Assembly: GCA_049999805.1 (NCBI GenBank)
Contig: JBNGIO010003505.1
Span: 1-21,185, forward strand
DNA from: Folioceros fuciformis
Lineage: Eukaryota > Anthocerotophyta > Anthocerotopsida > Anthocerotales
Reading direction: 5' to 3'
DNA: 21,185 nt
Numbering within the stretch: position 1 is the stretch's first letter; every line of letters begins with the position of its first letter. A program made the position numbers and the translations under genes. The notes below the pieces were generated by a model. The model did no database searches. It was not told the DNA's origin and saw nothing but the letters and a program-made list of their open reading frames with translations. Below, in pieces: positions 1 to 9,881 of this stretch.

Positions 1-136
1 CAAAAAGTTTTTATGACACTTTAATAGCCTTTGTCAAAAAGTTTTTATGACACTTTAATAGCCTTTGTCAAAAAGTTTTTATGACACTTTAATAGCCTTT
101 GTCAAAAAGTTTTTATGACACTTTAATAGCCTTTGT
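1..136. repeat. 34-bp tandem array, four copies, cut by window edge
   Basis: Four perfect copies of a 34-bp unit starting CAAAAAGTTTTTATGACACT lie head to tail at 1, 35, 69 and 103. The array begins at the first base of the window, so it probably extends to the left. There is no spacer between units, so it is a minisatellite. I see no coding sense in it. Confidence 0.95.
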
Positions 137-584
137 CATAATTAGCATTGGGCTGACCCAAGTACAAGAATGTAACAAAGACTATAATTATAAGCTTAGG
201 TTGTGATAATGAACTTTATTACACTTCATTTGGTTCATAAATAGGTTTGGGCTGATGCTTTGATTCACATGACTGCCATGTGCAAGGCATGGAGCAAGCT
301 CTCCGCTTTTAAATTTCTTGGCTTGACAGCTTNNNNNNNNNNNNNNNNNNNNNNNNNNNNNNNNNNNNNNNNNNNNNNNNNNNNNNNNNNNNNNNNNNNN
401 NNNNNNNNNNNNNNNNNNNNNNNNNNNNNNNNCCCTTAGTGAGATGAATGATTTCAAAGTTTTTTATTAGGTTTTCATTAATAAATTATCAAATCTTTGG
501 TACAGGCATAATAAGGTTATCACTTGCTACAAGTTCCATCCTTTTAGTCCTGAAGTGTATTGATGTATAGTGAGTGAAGGCACC
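137..584. other. AT-rich unassigned sequence containing a 100-N assembly gap
   Basis: Positions 333-432 are exactly 100 Ns, the conventional placeholder for a scaffold gap of unknown size. The flanks (137-332 and 433-584) are AT-rich, with no open frame of recognisable quality. A nominal frame that runs through the Ns on the minus strand is meaningless. Confidence 0.9.
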
Positions 585-624
585 TTATGTATCCCTTTCG
601 AAAATGGTGCAATGTACCACATGT

Positions 625-920
625 AATTTCCTTGTAGATAGTACAACATATCGTATCGTATGTATCCTCCTTATAAATGGTGCAATAAACCATATATAGT
701 TTCCTTGTAGATAGTACAATGAATAATACTTATCCTTGTACCGTATATAGTTTTCTTGTAGATAGTACAATGAATCATACGTATCATTGTACCATACTAG
801 TTTCCTTGTAGATAGTACAATGAATCATATGTATCCTTGTACCATATGTAGTTTCCTTGTAGATAGTGTAATGTATTGTATGTATCTTCCTCGTAGATAG
901 CGCAATGTATTGTATGGTGT
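625..920. repeat. Degenerate ~50-bp minisatellite
   Basis: The phrase TTTCCTTGTAGATAGT recurs near 627, 700, 751, 801 and 852, with a weaker copy after 885. Spacing between the central copies is 50-51 bp. Each unit continues with a variant of ACAATGAATCATATGTATCC and ends near ACCATAT. The copies have diverged by substitution and small indels, so the array is old. It has no coding frame that survives. Confidence 0.85.
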
Positions 921-959
921 AGGGCATTTGTTTCAAAGACATCGGTTATATCTTTTATT

Positions 960-1385
960 CACTCCTTCATGTGATAACCATAAAGACACACACTTTGACT
1001 CTCTACAATCTTGTTGTGCACAATGTCATCCATAGTCCTATCGCCAAAAATGTCATGCTCATCTTCCTTCTTATTTTTTAAGGGTTCCCATAATCTTCCT
1101 CTTTATAGCCATCCCCATCTTTATCTTCCTTCTCACTTTTTGAGGGTTCCCCATAATCTTCCTACTCGTAGCCATCCCCATCTTCATCTTCCTCCTCACT
1201 TTTTGAGGGTTCCCCACAATCTTCCTACTCGTAGCCATACCCATCTTCATCTTCCTCCTCACTTTTTGAGGGTTCCCCACAATCGTCTTACTCGTAGCCA
1301 TCCCCATCGGCATTATTAGTATCAACGGTTATGGCATCTATTGCTTCAAAATGATCTGTCGGTATGGCAAGGATGTTCCTTAGCC
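960..1385 (-). pseudogene. Broken reading frame with 63-bp (21-residue) acidic repeats
   Basis: On the minus strand a tandem 63-bp unit (phase marks at 1269, 1206, 1143 and 1081 in plus coordinates) encodes an acidic 21-residue repeat of the type EDCGEPSKSEEEDEDGDGYE. A stop codon, TAG or TAA, follows the GYE in three of the units. The last complete unit has GAG there instead, so the stops look like decay of an older Glu codon. The frame enters from about 1380 (residues RNILAIPTDHFEAIDAITVD) and leaves into EDEHDIFGDRTMDDIVHNK near 1050. It shifts at the 62-bp unit (1081-1142), which has lost one base. I do not recognise the family. An acidic linker of a transposon-encoded or host nuclear protein is possible, and no function is claimed. 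Confidence 0.55.
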
Positions 1386-1560
1386 CATTTCGTGTTCCTT
1401 ATTGTTACGGATTTTCTATTGCGCATAGTTAAACAGGCCCCCGCAATTATTGGCATTCATAGCCTAGATGGGTCATAATTAAAGGTTCAGCTTTCGTGCA
1501 TAACACTCTCCTCTTCTCTCGGTGGCGGAAGCATCTTTGAACAACATTCTCTGATAGGTT

Positions 1561-3712
1561 AAGGTCTTTGGCAAGCTATCAGGTTGCAAGGTCAATTGGA
1601 GTAAGACCGGCATGATATGCTTAAATATGGTAGGGGAGCCACCTCAATGCATTAGCCACATTATGAGGGTTTTGCCACGCTCCACTCACAAGTATTTGGG
1701 GTTCCCCTTTCAAGAGGATGATGAGAATGGGGAGACAGGAAAATTGTATGCCTTAAATTTATTCGAAAAGCCTTGGGCTTATGGCTATTAGAGCTCAACC
1801 TTGTTAGAATGGTGGTAATTAACCACATCCTTTCAGCTTCCCTTTGGTATTATCAGTTTCTGTGGGCTCCTTCCAAGATGGATGGGAAGAGGCTAAAACA
1901 TGTTTTGACTTGATTTCTGTGGAGCAAATCTGGGAGCAGAGTTTCTGGGGTTCACAAAGTCGCATGGCAGCACATTATTCTATCTCGACATTTGGGAGGT
2001 CTCAGGTTGGTGGATCTAGTAGCCAAGATGAAAATATTACATGCTCAATGAATTGTAAGGGCTGCTAATCTGTCCTACTATCCCTAAAAGAGTCTTCTAA
2101 CCCAACACTTAGGGCGTACCTAAGCGGTTCCTCAAGGGAGGAGGTCCATTGACAACAATTGTGCTGACAAGCCTGTGCTAGATACCTCAGAGTGTTCCCC
2201 TTTTTTCAAGTCAATCTAGAGCAGCTACTTGGAGGTCAAAAAGTTCATTGTCCTAGGTAACCCTACATGCATGGATGATGTGCTTGGCATTCCCTTACAA
2301 GGTTTCGCAGGGCTTTGGACTTAAGAGTATACCTCAAGGGTTTACCATTGTTAGTTTTGGTTGGCTGTAAAGGTGTAGTTCAATTAGGCCACCTGTGGAA
2401 CAAGTCGGAGTCCTGTTGGAAGGAGGTCGAGGAGGTTAAGGGGGAGTTTGACTTATTGACTAGGCATGTCAAATTTATTTTTTCATGGTTGCAAGAGGGG
2501 TTAGATGGTCAAGTAAAGCAGGTGTTGTTGCAACAACCTACTATAGCCATTGAGGGCTGGTGGGCGTATTCTTTGGACAGCAAGGGAGAGGAATCCGAGG
2601 CAGAAGAACAAGTGGAAACCGTGGAGTTGGATAGTGAGCTGTGGGTTTTTTCCACAATTAACAAAGAGCAAGTATGGTCCTTCAAAGTCATGTCGATGGA
2701 AGGGATACTAGATAGCTAGGGCAGAGATGAAGGTGGGGTTTAAAATGGGGATTTGAGTGCGATTATAGTTCTTTCTAGATCCGTCCAAGTAGGGCAATTG
2801 TGTATTCAAGATGAGGTCCCTAGTGTATCGCAGATCCCAAACAAGCCAAGGGTACACTGCCGGCCAAGGGAAGCCATCAAGCTTTTATGGGAATGAGCTG
2901 GTATACCCCCCAAGGTTAGGCTGATAGTTTGGTGCTTCTTTCAAGCATGTTTGCCTAACACAGATAGATGGAATGGTTTATTAGTTGTAACATGTGAGGA
3001 GGTGTGTCGAATGTGTAGTGCTGTAGCCCCCAACAAAAGTCAGCACATGTTTTTCATTGCAACTTTGCTCAAGGGGTCTGGAGGGAGATTGACAAATGGT
3101 TGTAGAGGATCCTTCCTGACACTAACCTCAGGGTCATGGAACAAACAGCGCTTTATGAGTTAGATATTGTCTCGAACAAGCTATTGCTTTAGACTCGATG
3201 GTACGGCTTGTTGTGGTCTACTTGCCTTTCCTACCTATGGCTCAATTGGTCATCAGTTGTCTACGGGGGAAAGGAGTCGGAGTTCTCTAAGGCCTCACTG
3301 TGGCGCATTTGGGAGCAACTGTTGATTGCAGCAGAAGGTTTTAGAAGGGCATGCCAACACCAATTTAAGAAGAAATAGTGGAGGTTGGCTAGTTTTCTAG
3401 GTCAAGGAAATGACGGACACTAGAATTACGCGTGCCCTTGGGGACGGTAAGTCCAAGTGGTTTTCTTGGTTCGGAGGAGGTCAATGTTCTCTTAGAAGGC
3501 AGTAGATTTTTCCTGCAACAGTGGGAGGCTGATGCGTATGCAAATCTACATTGAGGTGGTACCCATATCTATAGATCATCTGCTCTACAATGAGCAATGA
3601 AGATCCGGCCTTGATCCTCCCCAAATGGTAGAGTCTTTTCTGTATCTTTGGAAGGCTTTGTCCAATGCACTTAATCAGAATTTTTTTTGCAGAAAAAAAA
3701 ATAAAAATTTAT
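1561..3712 (+). mobile_element. Decayed L1-like LINE (RT 3' part, connector, zf-RVT, A-rich tail)
   Basis: This is a non-LTR retrotransposon remnant in forward orientation, truncated at the 5' side. At 1561-1790 one frame reads KLSGCKVNWSKTG and later KYLGFPF, the usual end of the LINE RT palm. At 1812-2090 a second frame gives INHILSASLWYYQFLWAPS, then FLWSKSG and HLGGLRLVDL, the RT thumb signature of plant LINEs. At about 2850-3060 a third frame gives AGIPPKVRLIVWCFFQACLP and CRMCSAV, followed after a frameshift by FHCNFAQGVWREIDKWL, a zf-RVT zinc-binding domain. Coding sense fades around 3420. An A-rich run at 3692-3712 may be the poly(A) tail. Stops and frameshifts interrupt every domain, so it is inactive. 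No endonuclease or catalytic YADD box is present. Confidence 0.85.
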
Positions 3713-3891
3713 AAAGGTTGTACACCTTCTCTTGCTTGCCTCTCATTAGCGCTTCCTCTATGCACAAACACCCCGGGGTTGATCAACTCCTTGACGGATT
3801 TCTCTTTTTTCGTTACTATCCAAAGCTTATACATTTTTTATATAGAGATCTGAGGCAACCAAAATGACATTCCTCCTCAATGGTTTCCTAT
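3713..3891. other. Unassigned sequence after the LINE tail
   Basis: AT-rich DNA with no recognisable frame, lying between the A-rich LINE end and the 35-bp tandem array. A short open stretch at 3665-3853 overlaps the A-run and is not protein-like. Confidence 0.5.
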
Positions 3892-4026
3892 AGTACTTTT
3901 CAACAAACTTTTGAACCCATCTGACCTGTATTTCTCAACAAACTTTTGAACCCATATGACCTGTAGTTCTCAACAAACTTATGAACCCAACTGACCTGTA
4001 CTTCTCAACAAACGTATGAACCCAAT
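3892..4026. repeat. 35-bp minisatellite, four copies
   Basis: CAACAAAC begins at 3901, 3936, 3971 and 4006, a constant 35-bp period. Each unit continues with a variant of TTTTGAACCCATATGACCTG. The copies differ at a few positions (TTTTGAA/TTATGAA/GTATGAA), so the array is moderately young. Confidence 0.92.
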
Positions 4027-5334
4027 TTACTCGCCCACACTATCTTAATGGGTTGGGGCCCTCTCCTTTGCACTTTTCCCATCTTGCTTTAGGAACAATT
4101 GATGGTTTAGATGGGAGGAAGTTTCCATGTTGCCTCAATTCCAATCTTGCCCATATTAAAATCTCATTCCAAACAATGTTATTAGCCATGGGTGGCTTGA
4201 ATTGAGCTCCCTTGTTTGGCCTACTTGCTTCTCCTCCAAAGATGCATGCTTTTGTAGCCTTCATGAATAAGCTATCATGCCCTTGCTAAACTCTAAGCTT
4301 ACAAGCAACTTTACCTCTAGATGCAAGAACTGTGTAGCCACTACATAGTTGTTTTCTTCTCGCAGAAGGCAACTTGCACCGCTTACATAGTATTTCCAAT
4401 ATAGCTTTGCTTATATTACTTTTAAAGTAATAAGAAGCAATCTATCAACCACATTCTACCACAAATGCAATGGTTGATGAAATCCATAAACCATTACTAT
4501 ATTTTGCTACAAGCTTATAGGATTGCAACAAATGTAACCTCATGGGATTTGCACACTTTGCATTGACCTTATGGTTGCATACCTTTATTTGCATCGTAGA
4601 TTAACAGCTTGGATCGTTTGCTTTGGTGTGTTGGAGCCGTGCTTGGTTCGAGTGAGAGTTAGATATCCATGTTGAGTGGGAACACTGAAGGTGCGTCAAT
4701 GGTTGGAGCTCCTTAGCCTCAGGTCCTTAAGTGTGTGTGTTTCACATTTTAGCTTTAAATTTTATGGTAAGGTTGAAGGTGATGGGTTGACATTTTCATG
4801 TCCTTATGACATGATGCACAGTTGGCAAGACTTTTGTTAATGAATCCCTGAAGTCTGATTTTGGCATGGTGTATCTCAAAGGGGAACATACCATACTTCA
4901 AAACTTTTACAAATCAAGATTACAACGTCTGCAAGGATTACAACGCGGAATAAGACTGAGGAGGAGATATAAGAGTTACGAGGCTTTTCATGAGCTTGTA
5001 GGCAATGGGGGTCCTTGCCATTAGTTGCTCTTGTTGGGTTGATAACTTTTGGTTTGTGTGCAGTTGTTTGCCAGACACTATCGGTGTGAACAATGTAAGC
5101 ATTGTAAACTTAGGAGGCTGTGAAGGCTAATTCCGGTGGAAACTTAGAAAACTCTCACTTCCTCTAGCTACCTCCTTGTGCTTCCTATGGAGAGCCTTCA
5201 TCAAGATATAGACCAGTTCCAATGAGGCAAACATATAGGCAGTTATATATATATATGGAGGCAGGGGGTTTGTCAAAAGTCCTTGCCGATGAGATGGTGT
5301 CATTCTGCAAAATCAATGATGTATTGAGACCTGT
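4027..5334. other. Unassigned intergenic DNA
   Basis: About 1.3 kb without a recognisable gene. The longest minus-strand open frame (4040-4264, 74 codons, starting with ATG at 4264) has no family resemblance I can name and no intron context. A (TA)n run lies at about 5244-5256. The sequence is AT-rich and probably old transposon or spacer DNA. Confidence 0.5.
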
Positions 5335-5535
5335 CATGTGGAACTGGTTGAGGCGCCTACAAGGCCAAGTGACGGTTTCACCGAGTTTCATGAGGTTTTA
5401 GCTTCTCTATGACCAATCATGTGGAACTGGTTGAGGCACCTACAAGGCCGAGCGGTGGTTTCACTGAGTTCGATGAGGTTTCAGCTTCTCAACATTCTTT
5501 CAATGAGGTTTCAACTTCTCAACATTCTTTCAAGT
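5335..5535. repeat. Nested direct duplications (83 bp and 30 bp)
   Basis: CATGTGGAACTGGTTGAGGC occurs at 5335 and again at 5418, as part of an 83-bp imperfect direct duplication. Inside the right part, a 30-bp unit (GAGGTTTCAGCTTCTCAACA onward) is repeated at 5475 and 5505. The 30-bp period keeps frame, so an open frame at 5409-5594 carries a tandem 10-residue repeat. That frame has no recognisable homology. Confidence 0.85.
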
Positions 5536-5599
5536 TCAACAGGGAACACATCCTTTGGTTAGTTGGTATCATTTCTTATCTCTTGACCAAGTAAGGCTC

Positions 5600-6040
5600 C
5601 ATCTCGAGCTCCTTGTTGCACATATGGAGCTCTAGCATATGGTGTGCCAAAGCGGACACTCTCTCACTCTAACTATCTTAATGGTTTTTTCTGGATATCT
5701 TCGTGAATATTCTCTTTTGAGGCACAAGTTTTTAATTTCCCTTCTAGCAACCCTACCAAACTAATACCTGCACTACATGCACCAAAGGATATGACTCAAC
5801 CATTAGAATGATGTAGGAGCAGGAGTAGGTTACAACCCAAAACCGGACCCAAAGCCGGCTAGATGCCGAGCGGCCTGACGGTCGGTAACCGTGGATGGGG
5901 GTGCGCCCGCGAAAGGTAAGCACAGGCACCGAAAGGTTTGCTTGCAATCTGCACAAATGCCCTCTTTGGCCTTGGCCTTTAAAACTCGCGTAAGCCCCAA
6001 AGGAACTCGTGTAGCCTATGTTTTGTAAAACAACCTAGAG
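5600..6040. other. Unassigned sequence left of the ATP10-like piece
   Basis: No convincing exon of an ATP10 gene or of another family is visible. A locally GC-rich patch lies at about 5840-5935. Confidence 0.5.
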
Positions 6041-6049
6041 AGAGGCAAC

Positions 6050-6247
6050 ATGTCCCTTTTTGGCATGCCATACATCACTGGCCGTCTCAAGGCTTATAAT
6101 GTCGGTCTTACTGCGGATACTTATATTTTTTTGGACAAGAAAGGGCGAATCAGGTGGCGAACCACTGGATCAGCCACCAGCGAAAAGGTCTCCTTCAACA
6201 TGTCCTGTCCATCACGCCTTCTAAAGGCAGAGCAACCCAGTTTTTGA
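6050..6247 (+). pseudogene. ATP10: ATP10-like C-terminal fragment (ATP synthase assembly factor)
   Basis: An open frame from ATG 6050 to the TGA at 6245-6247 gives 65 residues. Residues 11-45 (GRLKAYNVG, then DTYIFLDKKGRIRWRTTGSA) resemble the C-terminal signature of Atp10, the mitochondrial inner-membrane protein that helps assemble subunit 6 into the F0 sector. In that family a 'TGYVFLxDxxGRIRW' core is followed by a G-x-A-T/P-x-E segment, which matches here, as does a later SC near the end. One residue seems to be missing before DKKG. The usual upstream ATP10 domain was not found in the preceding 2 kb, and a stop lies in frame 36 bp upstream of the ATG. It is therefore most likely an isolated exon or gene fragment. 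It converges on the transporter gene, with stops 65 bp apart. The family assignment is from recalled motifs, not from a search. Confidence 0.5.
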
Positions 6248-6312
6248 AGTCTGGAAAAATGTGTACATCGAAAGTATTCTTTTTGGAATATCAAATCTTA
6301 ATTTGACCACCT

Positions 6313-8476
6313 TCACACAGTTTCTTCGGCACCTGGCCCTGGGGCCGTCTTCAGCTTCTGGAACCCTTCCCTCGATGTAGGTGGGACAACCTCTCCTGGG
6401 CTTATGGAGGAATGCAAGGAACTCCTGTATTCCTCGTTAGTAGCAGCATCGTAGGATGCGTGCAGGCCAGCTATGAAGTAGTAGGCCAGGATCGCAGCGG
6501 TCACAAACCCGAATCGGATGAAGGCACTGCCCTCCAGGGAGCCCAGGAGGAAACAGTTGACGACAATGGAAGCAGAGGGAATCCAGGGCATGAGAGGCAC
6601 TCCCCATACCTTGGGCTTCTGACACTGAGGCAAGAACAGGGACAGACTAAGTGTTGTTAGGAACCACGCTCCCCCTGTAAGTGGATAGCCTATCCAGTCT
6701 TCTTCCCCTTTGGAGAGACCCCAGTACGCCCCCAGTGCTATGGAGGACGCGAGGATGAGCAGGATGTGCACGATGAGCAGATTCCTCAAAGCATGGGAAG
6801 TTTCCCCAGATACGTAATACCGGCGCACCAGCAGAGCTATGGCTACCAGTGTGAAGATTGTGAGCGTGCTCACAGACAGGAGAGTGGAGAGGACCTCGAG
6901 CTCGGTGAAAAGCGCCACTACACTTGTCATGCTAAGCATCACGAGGGTTGCTCGAATGGGAGTTTGGGTCTTGGCATTGACGTGGGCAAACCATGCCGGT
7001 ATCATGTGGGTGCGGGCAATATGGGTGACGTACCTGGCCTGCACATTCAATTTGGTACACAAAGCACTGTCATATATGCCGAGAAAAGGAGCAGGCAGCC
7101 AATTACGTGGCTTTCCGGAGCATACCTGGCTGACGGACGAGACAAGCAGGACGGTGGTCATGCCTTTCAAGGCCCCAAGGGCCACAAGATACTGGGCCCA
7201 GTCCAGGCCGACGGCCTTGAATGCAAAGGAGAAGGGGGCATCGTGATTGATGAGGTTGTAGGGCTGCAGGAGAGAGAGCACCGTAGCCATGAGGCAGTAG
7301 ATGATGGTCACGAAGGTCATGGATCCCAACAAGCCAATCGGAATGTCTCGAGAAGGATTCTTCGTTTCTTCCGCCATTGTGGCCACTGCATCGAAGCCTA
7401 GGTATGCGAAGTAGACCACAGCTGAGGCTTCGAAGATGCCTTTAACTCCGAACGGCAGGAACGGGATGAAGTTTGCCTTATCCCCCTTGACGAAGCCTGT
7501 GACAATCACAAAGGTTATGATTAAAACGCTCACGGCTGAGGCAATCCAGTTGGCAACGGAGGTGGCCTTGGTGCTGTAGACTGCAATGAGGCCTGTGACC
7601 CAGATCACGCCAACCGCTAGGGGGTCCAGCTCGTTGTAATTTTCAGCCAATTGATAGACTCGGATCCGAAGGTCGTTGGGTTGCTTGTTGATGAGAGTTG
7701 CGAGATAAGATGTCCAGGCCCGCGCCACGGCTGCTGCTCCTATCACGTACTCAGTGATGATGTTCCCTGCTGTGATGAAGGCGACGAAGTCACCGAGTTC
7801 CACTCGGAGGAAGGCGAATGAGCCCCCTGCCAGAAGCACAAGCACGCAGGGTGACACTGTTCAGTGTTATCCCAGGTTATCATGTGAAGTTTGAAATTCT
7901 ATGCGTGACCAGTCCTGAGATGATGCACAAGGTCTGAATCAGTTTGGGATGTACCAGCAACTGGAACCTCGACGGCGAACTCCGTGTAGCAGAAGACGGA
8001 GAGCATAGAGGACACTCCCGCCACGACGAAGGAGAGAATGAGGCCAGGACCCACTACAGTGGATGCCTGCAAACCTGCGCTGGTGAGGCTGTGAGGAGGT
8101 TGGTGTGGGATTAGCAAACCTGGAGGGACTGGTTGGATATGAAGGTACCTGTCACCACAAAAATGCCGGCACCAACAACAGCTCCAATGGACAGCCAGGT
8201 CAAGTCCCACCAATTCAGTGACCTCCTCATTTTGTTTTTGCTGCGCATCACCATGTCGCTTACTTCGCTTGCAACAGTGGCTCTGGCAAACACCCGACGG
8301 CGAAACCGTAGCCCAGTCTCAGCCACGGCCCTGCCATAGCTACCCAGGCTCTGGAAGGATGGTTCAGGGAACAAGTGGAATGCTGAATCGCTCGTGTTAT
8401 GAGCAAGTCCTCCAGGACCTGCTGCAGCGTCCCTCGTTCCTCCATTCTTTCCACCACTCTGCTGCTCACCGGCCAT
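6313..8476 (-). CDS. CAT: Cationic amino acid transporter (CAT family, APC superfamily), 4 exons, 624 aa
   Basis: Predicted multi-pass H+-coupled importer of cationic and other amino acids at the plasma membrane or tonoplast (CAT family, TC 2.A.3.3). Exons on the minus strand: 8476-8149, 8074-7955, 7826-7126, 7038-6313. Introns are 74, 128 and 87 nt, all GT-AG, and the sum is 1875 nt including TGA. The ATG at 8476 has a good context (GCAATGGCC); the next in-frame codon upstream that could extend it is only TTG. A ~85-residue cytosolic N-terminus precedes TM1. The glycine-rich GAVVGAGIF (98-106) is the APC substrate-binding loop. CYTEFAVEVPVAG (about 138-150), YFAYLGFDAVATMAEE (288-303, TM6) and KNPSRDIP (305-312) are CAT hallmarks. 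About 14 hydrophobic segments follow the family pattern. The gene has no internal stop or frameshift and looks functional. Its length is slightly above typical plant CATs (about 570-600 aa). The subgroup is not determined. Confidence 0.93.
7039..7125 (-). other. In-frame 87-nt intron of the transporter gene
   Basis: The donor GTATGC at 7125 and acceptor TGTGCAG at 7039 remove 29 codons. Removal joins VSQ to ARYVTHIA, as in other CATs. The intron is a multiple of three and has no stop in the coding frame, so an unspliced transcript would encode a 29-residue insertion in a conserved region. Splicing is inferred from family conservation, since the frame alone does not require it. Confidence 0.85.
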
Positions 8477-9140
8477 TGCATGGAATTCCAAATCAGGACG
8501 AGAAAAGGTCTAGACTAGCGCCCACGACGAGGGATGAAACTGAGCCTTTGAAAACTCAGGTTGTGTGTGCCGAATGAAAATGGAACAGTGCCCGATATCG
8601 AATCGAATTATGTTTGAGAATCGACGCCTGCAGCCTACCTCGCTGCACCTTCTCGTGGAACATGACCAGATAGATGCCTGACCCCACGGAAAGCGCCAGC
8701 AGCGGCTGAAGGAGGTAGGACGAATTTCTCTCTCTCTCTCTCCGTACTTGCACATTGTTATCAACGTACCAAACCTGAGAGCTTCAGCTGGGAGAAGAGA
8801 CGAATGCCGGAACCTCGAGATCGCAGCTCACGAGTTTCTGTCTCTATGCATGTACATTCCTTACAAACGGGTGCTGGTGGCAGCTGGAAAGAGAATTCTA
8901 GTCTTGTTGTAATGCGCAACAACTCCAGTGGTTCTGCAGGCAAAAGACACCTTCCTCACACACTCAAAGCTCTGGTAGACTGCCCGCCTTTCATCTATGA
9001 TGTAACCGTTACTACGGTGCCGTCCCATGCAATGCGCTGGTCGTCAGCGTACAATCTCATAATGGTATCCGGAGATGAATAACATCCACATTCAATAAGA
9101 GGGGAAAATTCATTTACCCGTAAAAGAAACATTAATCATG
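8477..9140. promoter_or_regulatory. Upstream region of the transporter gene, with (CT)n run
   Basis: DNA upstream of the transporter start. A (CT)n tract at about 8727-8741 reads as GA repeats on the gene strand, a common feature of plant 5' leaders. On the minus strand a short frame around 8640-8720 reads YLLQPLLALSVGSGIYLVMF and ends at a GT-type donor-like site (GAGGTAGGC near 8635). It could be a leader exon or chance. Weak open frames on both strands at 8761-9082 are not recognisable. No clear TATA box was found. Confidence 0.4.
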
Positions 9141-9210
9141 ATAAACCGGTTTTAAAAACCGGTTCAAAAAAGTTTTAAACTTTCTTCGAACCGATTTTTT
9201 CTCGGTTCAA
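9141..9210. repeat. Two adjacent inverted repeats built on AACCGG/GAACCG
   Basis: AAACCGGTTTTAAAAACCGG (about 9144 onward) is part of a near-perfect palindrome with two AACCGGTT copies. Next to it, GAACCGA and TCGGTTC form a second inverted repeat with a short T-rich loop (about 9188-9209). The two lie between divergent genes. They may be tandem hairpins, paired protein-binding sites or a MITE remnant. Confidence 0.65.
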
Positions 9211-9258
9211 AAACAAGCTTCGTAAGTATGCAGCTCATAACGTGCCGTGGAGCCCTAA

Positions 9259-9410
9259 AGTCCATATGTATGTAAAAGATGCTATAGAATATTCATATAA
9301 AATATATAGTTGAAAAAAAAAAAAAAAACCTAATGAAGGACAGTCCATATGTATGTAAAAGGTGCTATAAAATATTCATGTAAAACATAAAGAACCTGAT
9401 GAAGGACAGT
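9259..9410. repeat. Imperfect 83-bp tandem duplication with poly(A) insert
   Basis: TCCATATGTATGTAAAAG begins at 9261 and again at 9344. Each copy runs through GCTATA-AATATTCAT and ends near AATGAAGGACAGT/GATGAAGGACAGT. The first copy carries a run of about 16 A (9313-9328) that the second lacks. It lies in the intergenic region between the transporter and PUX1-like genes and is noncoding. Confidence 0.85.
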
Positions 9411-9881
9411 ATGTCGATATGGGTATTCCATAGAACATCACATCAATATTTGGATAATAATCAGTTTTAAAAAAAAATCTGATATTATTTATTTATAAGT
9501 AAAAATTATATTTATAAAGTCTTGCATTATATTATATTATATTGAAAGTGCGGAGAAATGTTGTTGCGGAGAAGGACACATCTACTTTGCCTAGTCCCGC
9601 TTGCCACACGTACATAATCTCCGATAAATCTTGCGACTACGACTTCAATCCGTCCCAGGAGAGCCGGGCAATAACGGGCAACCGGAAAGACCGGTCTGCA
9701 GAGTTTTACAGAAAAGAGACAGGAAGACGAACTCTCTCCAGGCCCCACAACACAGCTTGACCGAGGCACGGCTTTCGGAGATCGAGTACCCTTGGAGTAA
9801 TTGTGAAAGCAGTATTGAAAACAAGCTTGGACGCTCTAAGTTAGGATTTCGTCGCGGGTGGACTCGGTCTCGGCTCTACCA
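9411..9881 (+). promoter_or_regulatory. Upstream region and probable 5' leader of the PUX1-like gene
   Basis: AT-rich up to a TATTATATTATATTATA run (about 9526-9542), which is a possible core-promoter location, then more balanced composition to the start codon at 9882. Open frames at 9542-9903 are out of frame with the gene and not protein-like, so the stretch is best read as promoter and leader. The site of transcription start cannot be fixed from sequence. Confidence 0.4.

Noticed and set aside
1-136. Could the 34-bp repeats be a CRISPR array?
   Set aside because: The units are directly adjacent with no spacers, and the window is plant nuclear DNA.
188-457. Minus-strand open frame through the N run
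   Set aside because: Most of the frame is unknown bases; the rest has no recognisable sequence.
1844-2068. 74-codon frame inside the LINE
   Set aside because: The neighbouring frame from 1812 carries the LINE thumb signature (INHILSASLWYYQFLWAPS), so this one is out of frame.
6766-7401. Long plus-strand open frames (for example 211 codons) opposite the transporter
   Set aside because: They are antisense shadows of conserved transporter exons; low-complexity Gly/His/Gln composition and no family resemblance.
8111-8491. Starting the transporter at 8491
   Set aside because: That codon is TTG, not ATG. The first ATG in the frame is 15 bp downstream, at 8476, with a good plant context.
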